Shown: one piece after another, positions 52,443-59,936 of the stretch | Layout: each line of letters begins with the position of its first letter | Position numbering within the stretch: the first letter of the stretch is position 1 | DNA from: Flavimaribacter sp039888615 | GTDB taxonomy: Bacteria; Pseudomonadota; Alphaproteobacteria; Rhizobiales; Rhizobiaceae | Direction: 5' to 3' (one strand) | DNA length: 64,000 bases | Assembly (NCBI GenBank): GCA_039888615.1 | Contig: JBDQQS010000013.1 | Notes under the pieces: model-generated | Seen by the model: the letters and a program-made list of their open reading frames with translations, nothing else | What the model was told of the DNA's origin: nothing | Databases searched by the model: none | Program-made: the position numbers and the translations under genes

Positions 52443-53768
52443 ATGACGGCTCCAGACTATAGAGATACGATTTTTGCCTTGTCGAGTGGTCCGCCGCCAT
52501 CCGGGGTGGCCGTTGTGCGCATATCTGGACCGGGCGTCCGATTCGCTGTCGAAACGATGACTGGAGTCGTGCCTGATGCACGCCGGGCAGTCCTTGCAAA
52601 TATTTGTGATCGCGACGGTCACCTGATTGATCGTGGTCTCATTATCTACTTTCCAAAGCCGCATTCCTTTACCGGCGAAGATTGTGCGGAATTTCAGATC
52701 CATGGCGGTGTGGCTGTGATTAGCGCAACGCTTGCTGCCTTGTCCTCCTTGCCGGGATTGCGGAGCGCTGAGCCTGGCGAATTCTCCCGCCGCGCATTCG
52801 ATAACGGGAAGATGGATCTGACAGCGGTTGAAGGGCTAGCAGATCTTATTTCCGCCGAGACAGAAGCTCAAAGGAAAATGGCGCTTGACCAGTCAAGGGG
52901 TTCGCTTCAGGAGATTTATCGCCGCTGGCGCAATGAGCTGATACGTATCCGCGCGATGATCGAGGCCGACTTCGATTTCGCCGATGAACAGGACGTTCCC
53001 GGTTCTGTCGCAGAGTCGATTTGGACAGATGTCAGTGGGTTGAGGGATGAAATCGAGCATCATCTCGTCGACGCACGCGCCGGAGAGATCATACGGAATG
53101 GATATCGCGTGGCGATTATTGGCGAGCCGAACGCTGGCAAGTCAAGTTTGCTAAACGCGCTGACGAAAAGAGACGTTGCCATCGTATCGGATGAGGCTGG
53201 AACAACAAGGGATGTTTTGGAGGTCCGCCTGGACCTCAATGGATATAGTGTCATTCTGTTTGATACCGCTGGTATTCGTGAAGGCGGTGGGGCGGTCGAG
53301 AAAGAGGGAATCCGCAGGGCAAAGGCCGCTGCTGCTTCCGCGGATCTCGTTCTCGAACTCCGGGAACCCGGCGCCGAAAGACAATTGGTAAACATTGATC
53401 CGGATCGTCATCTCCTTGTCGCGTCCAAGTCCGATTTGGGAAGAGATAATACTGCGTCTTGCTACGACTGCGAAGTGTCAGTGCGAACGGATCACGGTCT
53501 CGATGCGCTTATCGAGATGCTAACCGTACGTGTCTCCTCATCGACATCGTCCACGTCGACTCTGTTGCCAAATCGCCAACGCCACAGGGAATATCTGCAA
53601 AGATGTCTTTCAGCTTTGGCAGAAGTGCTCGATGATCCGCAGACGCCTATGGAAATGCGTGCTGAGTGGTTAAGAATTGCCGGAGATATGATTGGACGAT
53701 TGACCGGAGCGATCGATACGGAAGATCTTCTGGATGTTATTTTCTCGGAGTTCTGCATCGGCAAATAA
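52443..53768 (+). CDS. mnmE: tRNA U34 modification GTPase MnmE
   Basis: 441 residues. An N-terminal tetrahydrofolate-binding domain (about 1-118), a helical domain split around the G domain, and the G motifs GEPNAGKSSLLNAL, DEAGTTRD and DTAGIR. The C-terminal CIGK at 438-441 holds the catalytic-site cysteine. With MnmG it forms 5-carboxymethylaminomethyluridine at the wobble base. GAAGG lies just before the ATG. Codon use is less GC-rich than in genes left of the origin. Confidence 0.97.
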   Translation: MTAPDYRDTIFALSSGPPPSGVAVVRISGPGVRFAVETMTGVVPDARRAVLANICDRDGHLIDRGLIIYFPKPHSFTGEDCAEFQIHGGVAVISATLAALSSLPGLRSAEPGEFSRRAFDNGKMDLTAVEGLADLISAETEAQRKMALDQSRGSLQEIYRRWRNELIRIRAMIEADFDFADEQDVPGSVAESIWTDVSGLRDEIEHHLVDARAGEIIRNGYRVAIIGEPNAGKSSLLNALTKRDVAIVSDEAGTTRDVLEVRLDLNGYSVILFDTAGIREGGGAVEKEGIRRAKAAAASADLVLELREPGAERQLVNIDPDRHLLVASKSDLGRDNTASCYDCEVSVRTDHGLDALIEMLTVRVSSSTSSTSTLLPNRQRHREYLQRCLSALAEVLDDPQTPMEMRAEWLRIAGDMIGRLTGAIDTEDLLDVIFSEFCIGK

Positions 53769-53835
53769 TTGTCTATCTGGTAATGACTTGTGACAGGTTC
53801 ACTCTTATATACGGTCTGCTCCAGACATAAACGAG

Positions 53836-53851
53836 TGACTCACGTGAAACA
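53836..53851. other. parS: parS-like ParB-binding site 2
   Basis: Matches TGTTTCACGTGAAACA at 14 of 16 positions; the right half is perfect. It lies in the mnmE-mnmG gap, exactly 44 bases from site 3. Confidence 0.65.
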
Positions 53852-53879
53852 TCGGCTTGTCCCGGAAAGGCGCCATTAC

Positions 53880-53895
53880 GGTTTCACGTGAAACA
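53880..53895. other. parS: parS-like ParB-binding site 3
   Basis: Matches at 15 of 16 positions, with the 14-base palindromic core GTTTCACGTGAAAC intact. It lies 24 bases upstream of the mnmG start, so ParB bound here could affect mnmG expression. Confidence 0.88.
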
Positions 53896-53918
53896 CATAG
53901 GCGCGGCGATCAGGACCA

Positions 53919-55802
53919 ATGAACATAAACTATGATGTTGTGGTAATCGGCGGAGGCCATGCCGGCTGCGAAGCCGCTGCCGCTGCTGCGCGATCAGGCG
54001 CATCAACGGCGCTTGTAACCCTCAATCTCGACACGATAGGAATTATGTCTTGCAATCCGGCCATTGGTGGTCTGGGCAAGGGGCATCTCGTGCGCGAGAT
54101 TGACGCTCTTGACGGATTGATGGGCGTTGTCGCTGATGCGGCTGGCATCCAGTTTCGATTGCTCAATCGAAGCAAGGGACCGGCGGTTCGCGGTCCTCGC
54201 ACCCAGGCAGACAGAAAGCTGTATCGCCAGTCCATGCAAACCATCCTCGCCGACTACGCCGATCTCGACATTGTTGAAGGCGAAGCTTTCGACATTACAA
54301 TGAAGAGTAACCGCGTGCGTTCGGTTGTCCTTGCAGATGGCCGAACTCTTTTCTGCGGCGCCGTGGTTTTGACAACGGGAACATTTCTGCGCGGACTTAT
54401 TCATATTGGGGAGAAACAATTCCCTGCGGGACGCATGGGGGAAAAGCAGACGACCGGATTGGCGGGTACTCTACAGAGTGCAGGATTTCACCTCGGTCGT
54501 CTTAAAACCGGCACGCCAGCGAGGCTTGACAGCTCAACAATCGACTGGGCGTCAGTTGGACGGCAATCTGCTGATGAAACACCAACTCCATTCTCGTTCA
54601 TGACGGATTCAATTGTTAACCCGCAAATTGATTGCGGGGTGACGCACACGACAGCACAGACCCACCGGATTATTTCCGAAAATCTCGGACGGTCGGCGAT
54701 GTACTCGGGCCGGATAGAAAGCAAAGGTCCGCGATATTGTCCCTCGATTGAAGACAAGGTTGTTCGTTTCGCTGACCGTGAATCACACCAGATCTTCCTT
54801 GAACCGGAGGGGCTGGATGACAATACTGTTTATCCAAATGGAATTTCGACGTCTTTGCCTGAGGATGTTCAGGATCAATTTATCCGGTCGATTCCGGGCC
54901 TTGAAAAGGTTGTGATCAAGCAACCCGGATATGCGATTGAGTATGATCATATTGACCCGCGGGAACTCAAGACGACGCTAGAGGCCAAACGCATCCATGG
55001 TCTTTTCCTGGCGGGGCAGATTAACGGCACGACCGGATATGAAGAAGCCGGCGCGCAAGGTCTGGTTGCCGGGTTGAATGCAGCGCTGCTATGCTCTGAT
55101 TCGGATCCGCAACATTTCAGTCGAACAGACTCTTATATTGGCGTCATGATTGATGATCTGACCAGTCGTGGCGTCACCGAACCCTACCGGATGTTTACGT
55201 CCAGAGCGGAGTATCGCCTGTCTTTGCGGTCGGATAATGCGGATCTCCGACTTACGCCGCTTGGAATAGAAATTGGTTTGGTCAAGTCTCAGCGGGAACA
55301 TAAATTTACGAAATGGAACAACGGTTTGGGTAAACTTCGCGCCAGGCTTCAGTCATTGTCGGTCACACCGGTGGAGGCAAAATCGGCTGGGCTTAACGTC
55401 AATCAGGATGGCGTACGGCGAAGCGCCTATCAGTTGCTGACTTATGCTGAAATTGATATTGAGCGGCTTTCGGCGATCTGGCCGGAATTGTCTGGCGTCG
55501 ATGCGGACTTGGCGGAAACATTGGAGATTGAAGCGATTTATTCGGTCTATCTCGAACGCCAAAGTCGCGATATCTCCTCTCACCGGCGAGAAGAGCAACG
55601 CAGAATACCGGATAATTTCGACTATTCGGATCTCCCTGGTCTGTCCGGTGAGTTGAAACAGAAGCTGGCGTTAGCCCGTCCAAAATCGATAGCCCATGCA
55701 GCGAGACTCGAGGGTATGACGCCGGCCGCCATCACCATTCTACTTTCCCGCCTGCGAATACTGGAACAGGGAAAAAGTATCGATGACCGCGCGGTGGGTT
55801 GA
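53919..55802 (+). CDS. mnmG: tRNA U34 modification enzyme MnmG (GidA)
   Basis: 627 residues. FAD-binding GGGHAGCEAAAAAAR near 12-26 and the conserved GPAVRGPRTQADR and DGVRRSAYQLL regions define MnmG. It uses FAD and NADH with MnmE to modify U34 of tRNAs reading split codon boxes. Catalytic Cys in NPQIDCGVTHT is present. The gene ends at 55802, 44 bases before the rsmG start, as part of the usual mnmE-mnmG-rsmG-parAB order. Confidence 0.98.
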   Translation: MNINYDVVVIGGGHAGCEAAAAAARSGASTALVTLNLDTIGIMSCNPAIGGLGKGHLVREIDALDGLMGVVADAAGIQFRLLNRSKGPAVRGPRTQADRKLYRQSMQTILADYADLDIVEGEAFDITMKSNRVRSVVLADGRTLFCGAVVLTTGTFLRGLIHIGEKQFPAGRMGEKQTTGLAGTLQSAGFHLGRLKTGTPARLDSSTIDWASVGRQSADETPTPFSFMTDSIVNPQIDCGVTHTTAQTHRIISENLGRSAMYSGRIESKGPRYCPSIEDKVVRFADRESHQIFLEPEGLDDNTVYPNGISTSLPEDVQDQFIRSIPGLEKVVIKQPGYAIEYDHIDPRELKTTLEAKRIHGLFLAGQINGTTGYEEAGAQGLVAGLNAALLCSDSDPQHFSRTDSYIGVMIDDLTSRGVTEPYRMFTSRAEYRLSLRSDNADLRLTPLGIEIGLVKSQREHKFTKWNNGLGKLRARLQSLSVTPVEAKSAGLNVNQDGVRRSAYQLLTYAEIDIERLSAIWPELSGVDADLAETLEIEAIYSVYLERQSRDISSHRREEQRRIPDNFDYSDLPGLSGELKQKLALARPKSIAHAARLEGMTPAAITILLSRLRILEQGKSIDDRAVG

Positions 55803-55846
55803 ATTGTTTAATGGATCGATGCGACGTTTGCCGTCTGGTAACCCGT

Positions 55847-56476
55847 ATGAGTAATCAATCAGACATAGAGAAGATTTTTCCTGTTTCACGTGAAACAATA
55901 GACCGTCTGACAGAATTCGTCGCCTTGTTTCGAAAATGGTCGACCGCCATCAATCTGGCGGCGCCGTCGACGCTTCCCGACATTTGGCGTCGCCATGTCG
56001 CGGATAGCATGCAGCTCTATGCTCTTAATCCAGGTCCAAGGAAATGGCTCGATCTTGGCAGCGGCGGCGGATTTCCGGGGATTATTACTGCAATTCTCTT
56101 GAGAGAAGCAGGCGGCGGCTCGGTCGATCTGGTTGAAAGCAATCATAAGAAGGCGGCCTTTCTGCGTCAGGCGCTTGCCCGGACAGATTCTCCCGGCAAA
56201 GTGCATGCTTCAAGGATAGAGGCCTTTACCGGACAAATCTCTGAATATGACGCAATTTCCGCCCGCGCTCTGGCTAATCTGAACGATTTGTTGCGCCATA
56301 CGGCGCCTTGGTTGACGAAAAAAACCGTCGGATGGTTTCATAAAGGCCGGGATTACCGTCGCGAGATTGACGAAGCCCGTAGAAGCTGGACCTTCGATCT
56401 GGTAGAACATCAAAGTCAGATCGATGCGGATTCTGTGATATTGCAGGTGAGCAACGTTCGCCCGATCAAGCTGTAG
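55847..56476 (+). CDS. rsmG: 16S rRNA (guanine527-N7)-methyltransferase RsmG
   Basis: 209 residues from ATG 55847 (MSNQSDIEKIFPVSRET). S-adenosylmethionine-binding LDLGSGGGFPGIITA near 79-93 is the family hallmark. It methylates G527 in 16S rRNA; loss confers low-level streptomycin resistance. The PVSRET segment is encoded by a perfect parS site, so protein and centromere sequence constrain each other. No clear ribosome site precedes the ATG; ATG 55811 is an alternative. Confidence 0.96.
   Translation: MSNQSDIEKIFPVSRETIDRLTEFVALFRKWSTAINLAAPSTLPDIWRRHVADSMQLYALNPGPRKWLDLGSGGGFPGIITAILLREAGGGSVDLVESNHKKAAFLRQALARTDSPGKVHASRIEAFTGQISEYDAISARALANLNDLLRHTAPWLTKKTVGWFHKGRDYRREIDEARRSWTFDLVEHQSQIDADSVILQVSNVRPIKL
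55882..55897. other. parS: Perfect parS site inside rsmG
   Basis: All 16 bases match TGTTTCACGTGAAACA. It is read in frame as part of PVSRET near the RsmG N-terminus and lies about 600 bases before parA and 8.7 kb from the putative origin. Very likely a primary ParB loading site. Confidence 0.95.
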
Positions 56477-56499
56477 AACCAGTCATCAGGGTAACACAA

Positions 56500-57330
56500 A
56501 TGAGTTCTATGACAGATTACCACGGGATCATGTCGATGTTGGGTGAACGCAATAGAATCATCACCGTAGCAAATCAGAAAGGCGGCGTCGGAAAGACGAC
56601 TACCGCTATAAACCTGGCTACGGCTCTGGCGGCAATTGGCAAGAAGGTTCTCATTGTCGATCTTGATCCGCAGGGCAATGCCAGCACCGGCCTTGGTATC
56701 GGAAAACAGGACCGAAACGTGTCTTCTTACGATCTTTTGGTTGGATCTGCGCGGATCGAGAAGGCCTGTATGGAAACTGATGTTCCGAATCTTTATATGG
56801 TGCCTTCCACCATGGACCTTCTTGGCGTCGAAATGGAGATTGCTGGTGAACGCAATCGGGCTTTCCGGCTCAAGGAATCTCTGGCTGAATCTTTTGCTCT
56901 AAAATTCAACTATGTTCTGATTGACTGCCCTCCGTCACTCAATCTCCTCACGATCAACGCCATGGCGGCCGCCCATTCGGTGCTTGTGCCGCTGCAATGC
57001 GAATTCTTTGCGCTGGAAGGGCTTTCCCAATTGTTGGATACGGTTCGACAGGTTCGGGACTCTCTCAACCCGGATCTGGATATCCAGGGCGTTGTCATGA
57101 CGATGTATGATTCGCGCAATAATCTCGCCAATCAGGTGGTGGATGATGTGCGATCTTACCTGGGCGACAAGGTCTATCGAACCCTGATCCCCCGCAATGT
57201 ACGGGTCTCGGAGGCGCCCTCCTATGGAAAGCCGGCTATACTTTACGATCTCAACTGTTCGGGAAGTCAGGCCTATCTGAGGCTGGCGTCGGAAGTGATC
57301 CAGCGAGAAAGGGAACGGCAAGCCGCATAA
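56500..57330 (+). CDS. parA: Chromosome-partitioning ATPase ParA (Soj)
   Basis: 276 residues. Deviant Walker A KGGVGKTT at 27-34, Walker A' ILIVDLDPQGNAS-type segment (VLIVDLDPQGNASTG) and Walker B VLIDCPPSLNLL. It forms ATP-dependent dimers on nucleoid DNA and pulls ParB-parS complexes apart. No N-terminal DNA-binding domain, as in chromosomal rather than plasmid P1-type ParA. 62 bases ahead of parB. Confidence 0.98.
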   Translation: MSSMTDYHGIMSMLGERNRIITVANQKGGVGKTTTAINLATALAAIGKKVLIVDLDPQGNASTGLGIGKQDRNVSSYDLLVGSARIEKACMETDVPNLYMVPSTMDLLGVEMEIAGERNRAFRLKESLAESFALKFNYVLIDCPPSLNLLTINAMAAAHSVLVPLQCEFFALEGLSQLLDTVRQVRDSLNPDLDIQGVVMTMYDSRNNLANQVVDDVRSYLGDKVYRTLIPRNVRVSEAPSYGKPAILYDLNCSGSQAYLRLASEVIQRERERQAA

Positions 57331-57392
57331 TTCAGGCCCTTGCCGCGTAACTTGCTGATTCTCAAGAGTTTAATCCATATATTCAGACTATC

Positions 57393-58292
57393 ATGGCAGT
57401 CGACCGCATGACCGATGACACATCAAAAAGACGTTTGGGACGAGGCCTCGCTGCTCTGATCGGCGAAATGGATCAACCGGCAGGCAATGGCCATACGCCG
57501 AAAGCCAGCGCGGACGACTCGGTGCCGATAGAATTCGTGCAACGCAATCCGCGAAACCCGCGCAGGACATTCGACGAAGCGGAATTGGACGAACTTTCCC
57601 GCTCCATTAGTCAGCACGGTATCGTCCAACCAGTCGTTGTTCGGACCATGCCGGAGGGCCGATATGAAATCATTGCTGGCGAAAGGCGCTGGCGCGCCGC
57701 CCAACGCGCCGGTCTGGTGCAGATCCCGGTGCTCATCCGGGATGTGGACGATCGCACGGCTCTAGAGCTCGCGATCGTCGAGAATGTCCAGCGTTCCGAT
57801 CTCAATCCGATCGACGAGGCCGAAGGGTACCGTCAGTTGATATCTGAGCATGGATACACGCAGAACGACCTCGGGGATATTATCGGCAAAAGCCGAAGCC
57901 ACGTCGCCAATACACTGCGCCTGTTGAAACTGCCGCAAAAAGTTCGCGATATGCTGGGCAGAGGCGATCTGTCAGCCGGCCATGCGCGGGCCATCGCGTC
58001 AACCTCCAGTCCGGAAAGGCTGGCCGAGCAGATTGTTCGCAAGGGACTTTCGGTTCGTGAAGCCGAACGCATGGCTCAAAAGGACGGCGAGGCGTCAGTA
58101 GACCCGCGACCGAAACAACCGCCGAAGGACCCCGACACCGTAGCGCTGGAAAAAATGCTCGGTGATCATCTGGGATTAAACGTATCAATCAGTCACAAGG
58201 AAAATGGCGGTTTCCTGCGCGTCGACTACAAGACGCTCGATCAACTCGATGATCTTTGCCGCGTTCTTCAGAATGCGCATCGGCCGCAATAG
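57393..58292 (+). CDS. parB: Chromosome-partitioning protein ParB (Spo0J), CTP-dependent clamp
   Basis: 299 residues. KRRLGRGLAALIGEM near the N-terminus is the ParA-interaction region; NPRNPRRTFDE and IIAGERRWRAAQRAG form the CTP-binding/GERRxRA motif; a helix-turn-helix (TQNDLGDIIGKSRSHVANTLRLL) reads parS; the C-terminus dimerises. It loads at the four parS sites nearby and spreads as a sliding clamp. Convergent with holA. Confidence 0.98.
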   Translation: MAVDRMTDDTSKRRLGRGLAALIGEMDQPAGNGHTPKASADDSVPIEFVQRNPRNPRRTFDEAELDELSRSISQHGIVQPVVVRTMPEGRYEIIAGERRWRAAQRAGLVQIPVLIRDVDDRTALELAIVENVQRSDLNPIDEAEGYRQLISEHGYTQNDLGDIIGKSRSHVANTLRLLKLPQKVRDMLGRGDLSAGHARAIASTSSPERLAEQIVRKGLSVREAERMAQKDGEASVDPRPKQPPKDPDTVALEKMLGDHLGLNVSISHKENGGFLRVDYKTLDQLDDLCRVLQNAHRPQ

Positions 58293-58329
58293 GCGGACGA
58301 AACACCGAATTCCCGAAACAAAGCCAGAT

Positions 58330-59373
58330 TTATCTCGGCTGTCTGCGCGAAGACCGTATGGCCAGCGCCAGCAAGGCCTGGCGGGATATGCTTTCCTCCA
58401 GGGCCGGCTGTCTTCTCATTTCGAGTATCGCGCGATTGATATGGTCGAGTGCTGCGCCCGTCGCCTTGGCGGACCAGGACAAGAGGGCTTTTTCAAAGGC
58501 CGGCTTGCGACGAAAATGCATTCTCGGCGCATATTTCTGTAATGCGCCGGATGCAGGCATACGCCCCTTCTCCATTGCAGAACGCACAAGATCGATCAGC
58601 TGAAACTGACGCAGACAGGCCTGAAGCACAGGAAAAATCTGGGTTTTTGAGGCTATGATACGCGACAGAGCGTTATCGAGCCCGGGAAGATCCCCTGAAA
58701 GCACGCAATCTACCGCGGTGTCGACTGAAAGTGACGAGGCGTCGCCGACAATCTCGATCACATCACTTTCTCCAACGGCGTCGCGACCGTGACAATAGAG
58801 CGACAGTTTTTTCAATTCGCCGCGCGAAGCCAGTCTGTCGCCGCCGAGGTGTTCGATCAGGATCTGTCTGGCGGCTGCGTCAATGCGCAATCCGGCAGAT
58901 CCGAGTTCGTCATCAATCAGCGCGTGAATGCTGCGTCCATCGTCGCCATAGCAAGGCAAGGCCATGCAGGTAGCAGCGGATTCGGCCGCTTTTCTCAGAG
59001 ATGCGGATTTCTTGAGATCTCCGGCTTCGACAAGAAACACCATGTCGTCGGGCGGATCGGAATCAATCGCGTTGATCGCCTCGACGATTGTCTTGTCGTT
59101 CCCGTCCGCCTTGACCCACACCAAACGTTTTCCGCCGAACAGACCTACGGAGTTGATTTCATCGAGGATTTTTAGCGAGTCCGACTGTACTTCGGTGCTG
59201 TCGAGCTTGGTGAGATTGAACGGATCCGAAATATCGACGCCGGATTTGCCGGCGAGCAGCGAAGCGCGTTCTGAAACAAGACCGCGATCGGGACCGTAAA
59301 CAAGAAAACTCGTGAAAGCGGAAACCGAACCCTTCAGAAAGGAGTCGACCTCATGAGCCTTCTTCTGCGCCAA
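58330..59373 (-). CDS. holA: DNA polymerase III delta subunit
   Basis: 347 residues. AAA+ fold without a functional P-loop, with the family features FLVYGPDRGLVSERA at the N-terminus and GGKRLVWVKADG. It opens the beta sliding clamp as part of the clamp loader. Starts 2 bases after lptE ends, in the conserved leuS-lptE-holA operon. Confidence 0.95.
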   Translation of the reverse strand: MAQKKAHEVDSFLKGSVSAFTSFLVYGPDRGLVSERASLLAGKSGVDISDPFNLTKLDSTEVQSDSLKILDEINSVGLFGGKRLVWVKADGNDKTIVEAINAIDSDPPDDMVFLVEAGDLKKSASLRKAAESAATCMALPCYGDDGRSIHALIDDELGSAGLRIDAAARQILIEHLGGDRLASRGELKKLSLYCHGRDAVGESDVIEIVGDASSLSVDTAVDCVLSGDLPGLDNALSRIIASKTQIFPVLQACLRQFQLIDLVRSAMEKGRMPASGALQKYAPRMHFRRKPAFEKALLSWSAKATGAALDHINRAILEMRRQPALEESISRQALLALAIRSSRRQPR

Positions 59374-59375
59374 GA

Positions 59376-59936
59376 TCAGCTCCTGGCTTGCCGTCTGTTC
59401 ATGACGCTCGCCGTATCAGCGCGAATTATCTCGGCCAATTCCTGGGCCGCCCGATCTTCAGCGTCGCGCTTTGCGCGATTATTGGCGAATTCCTGGGTGT
59501 TCTGGTCATAGAATGTCGTGACCTTACGCGTGCCCTTGTAAATTTCCTCGCCGGTGGAGGTCAGTGTGATTGTGTAAACGGCGGTCGCAAGGATCCGACG
59601 GGAAACGATGCCGTTCAACAGGCCATCGCGCAGCGCCCGACTGGCTTGCGTCTTGACCTTCAGATCCATCGTATATGCCGGATTGGAAGGCTCGCCCGCC
59701 CCACCTGAAAACATGAAAATCAGTTCATTGCGCAATTCCAGCGCAACCCGGTCTCCGACCGGCTTGATAGCGATGGATGAGAGTAGGGCGCGGGTCGACG
59801 TTTCCGGCGCCAGTGTCGAGGTATTTTGATAGTACAGCGGTTGGACCTGACAGGCCTGCAGGGCGAACGCGGAGCCGGTCAGCGCTGTAGCCGCGAGAGC
59901 GATCCTGCTGAAGCGGCGAAGTTCAAATGACGACAT
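59376..59936 (-). CDS. lptE: LPS-assembly lipoprotein LptE
   Basis: 186 residues from ATG 59936. A lipoprotein signal ends in a lipobox LQAC near residue 27-30, followed by QVQPLYY. The rest matches the LptE/RlpB fold, which plugs the LptD barrel and helps deliver lipopolysaccharide to the outer leaflet. The start overlaps the leuS end by 14 bases. Position between leuS and holA is diagnostic when sequence similarity is low. Confidence 0.92.
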   Translation of the reverse strand: MSSFELRRFSRIALAATALTGSAFALQACQVQPLYYQNTSTLAPETSTRALLSSIAIKPVGDRVALELRNELIFMFSGGAGEPSNPAYTMDLKVKTQASRALRDGLLNGIVSRRILATAVYTITLTSTGEEIYKGTRKVTTFYDQNTQEFANNRAKRDAEDRAAQELAEIIRADTASVMNRRQARS

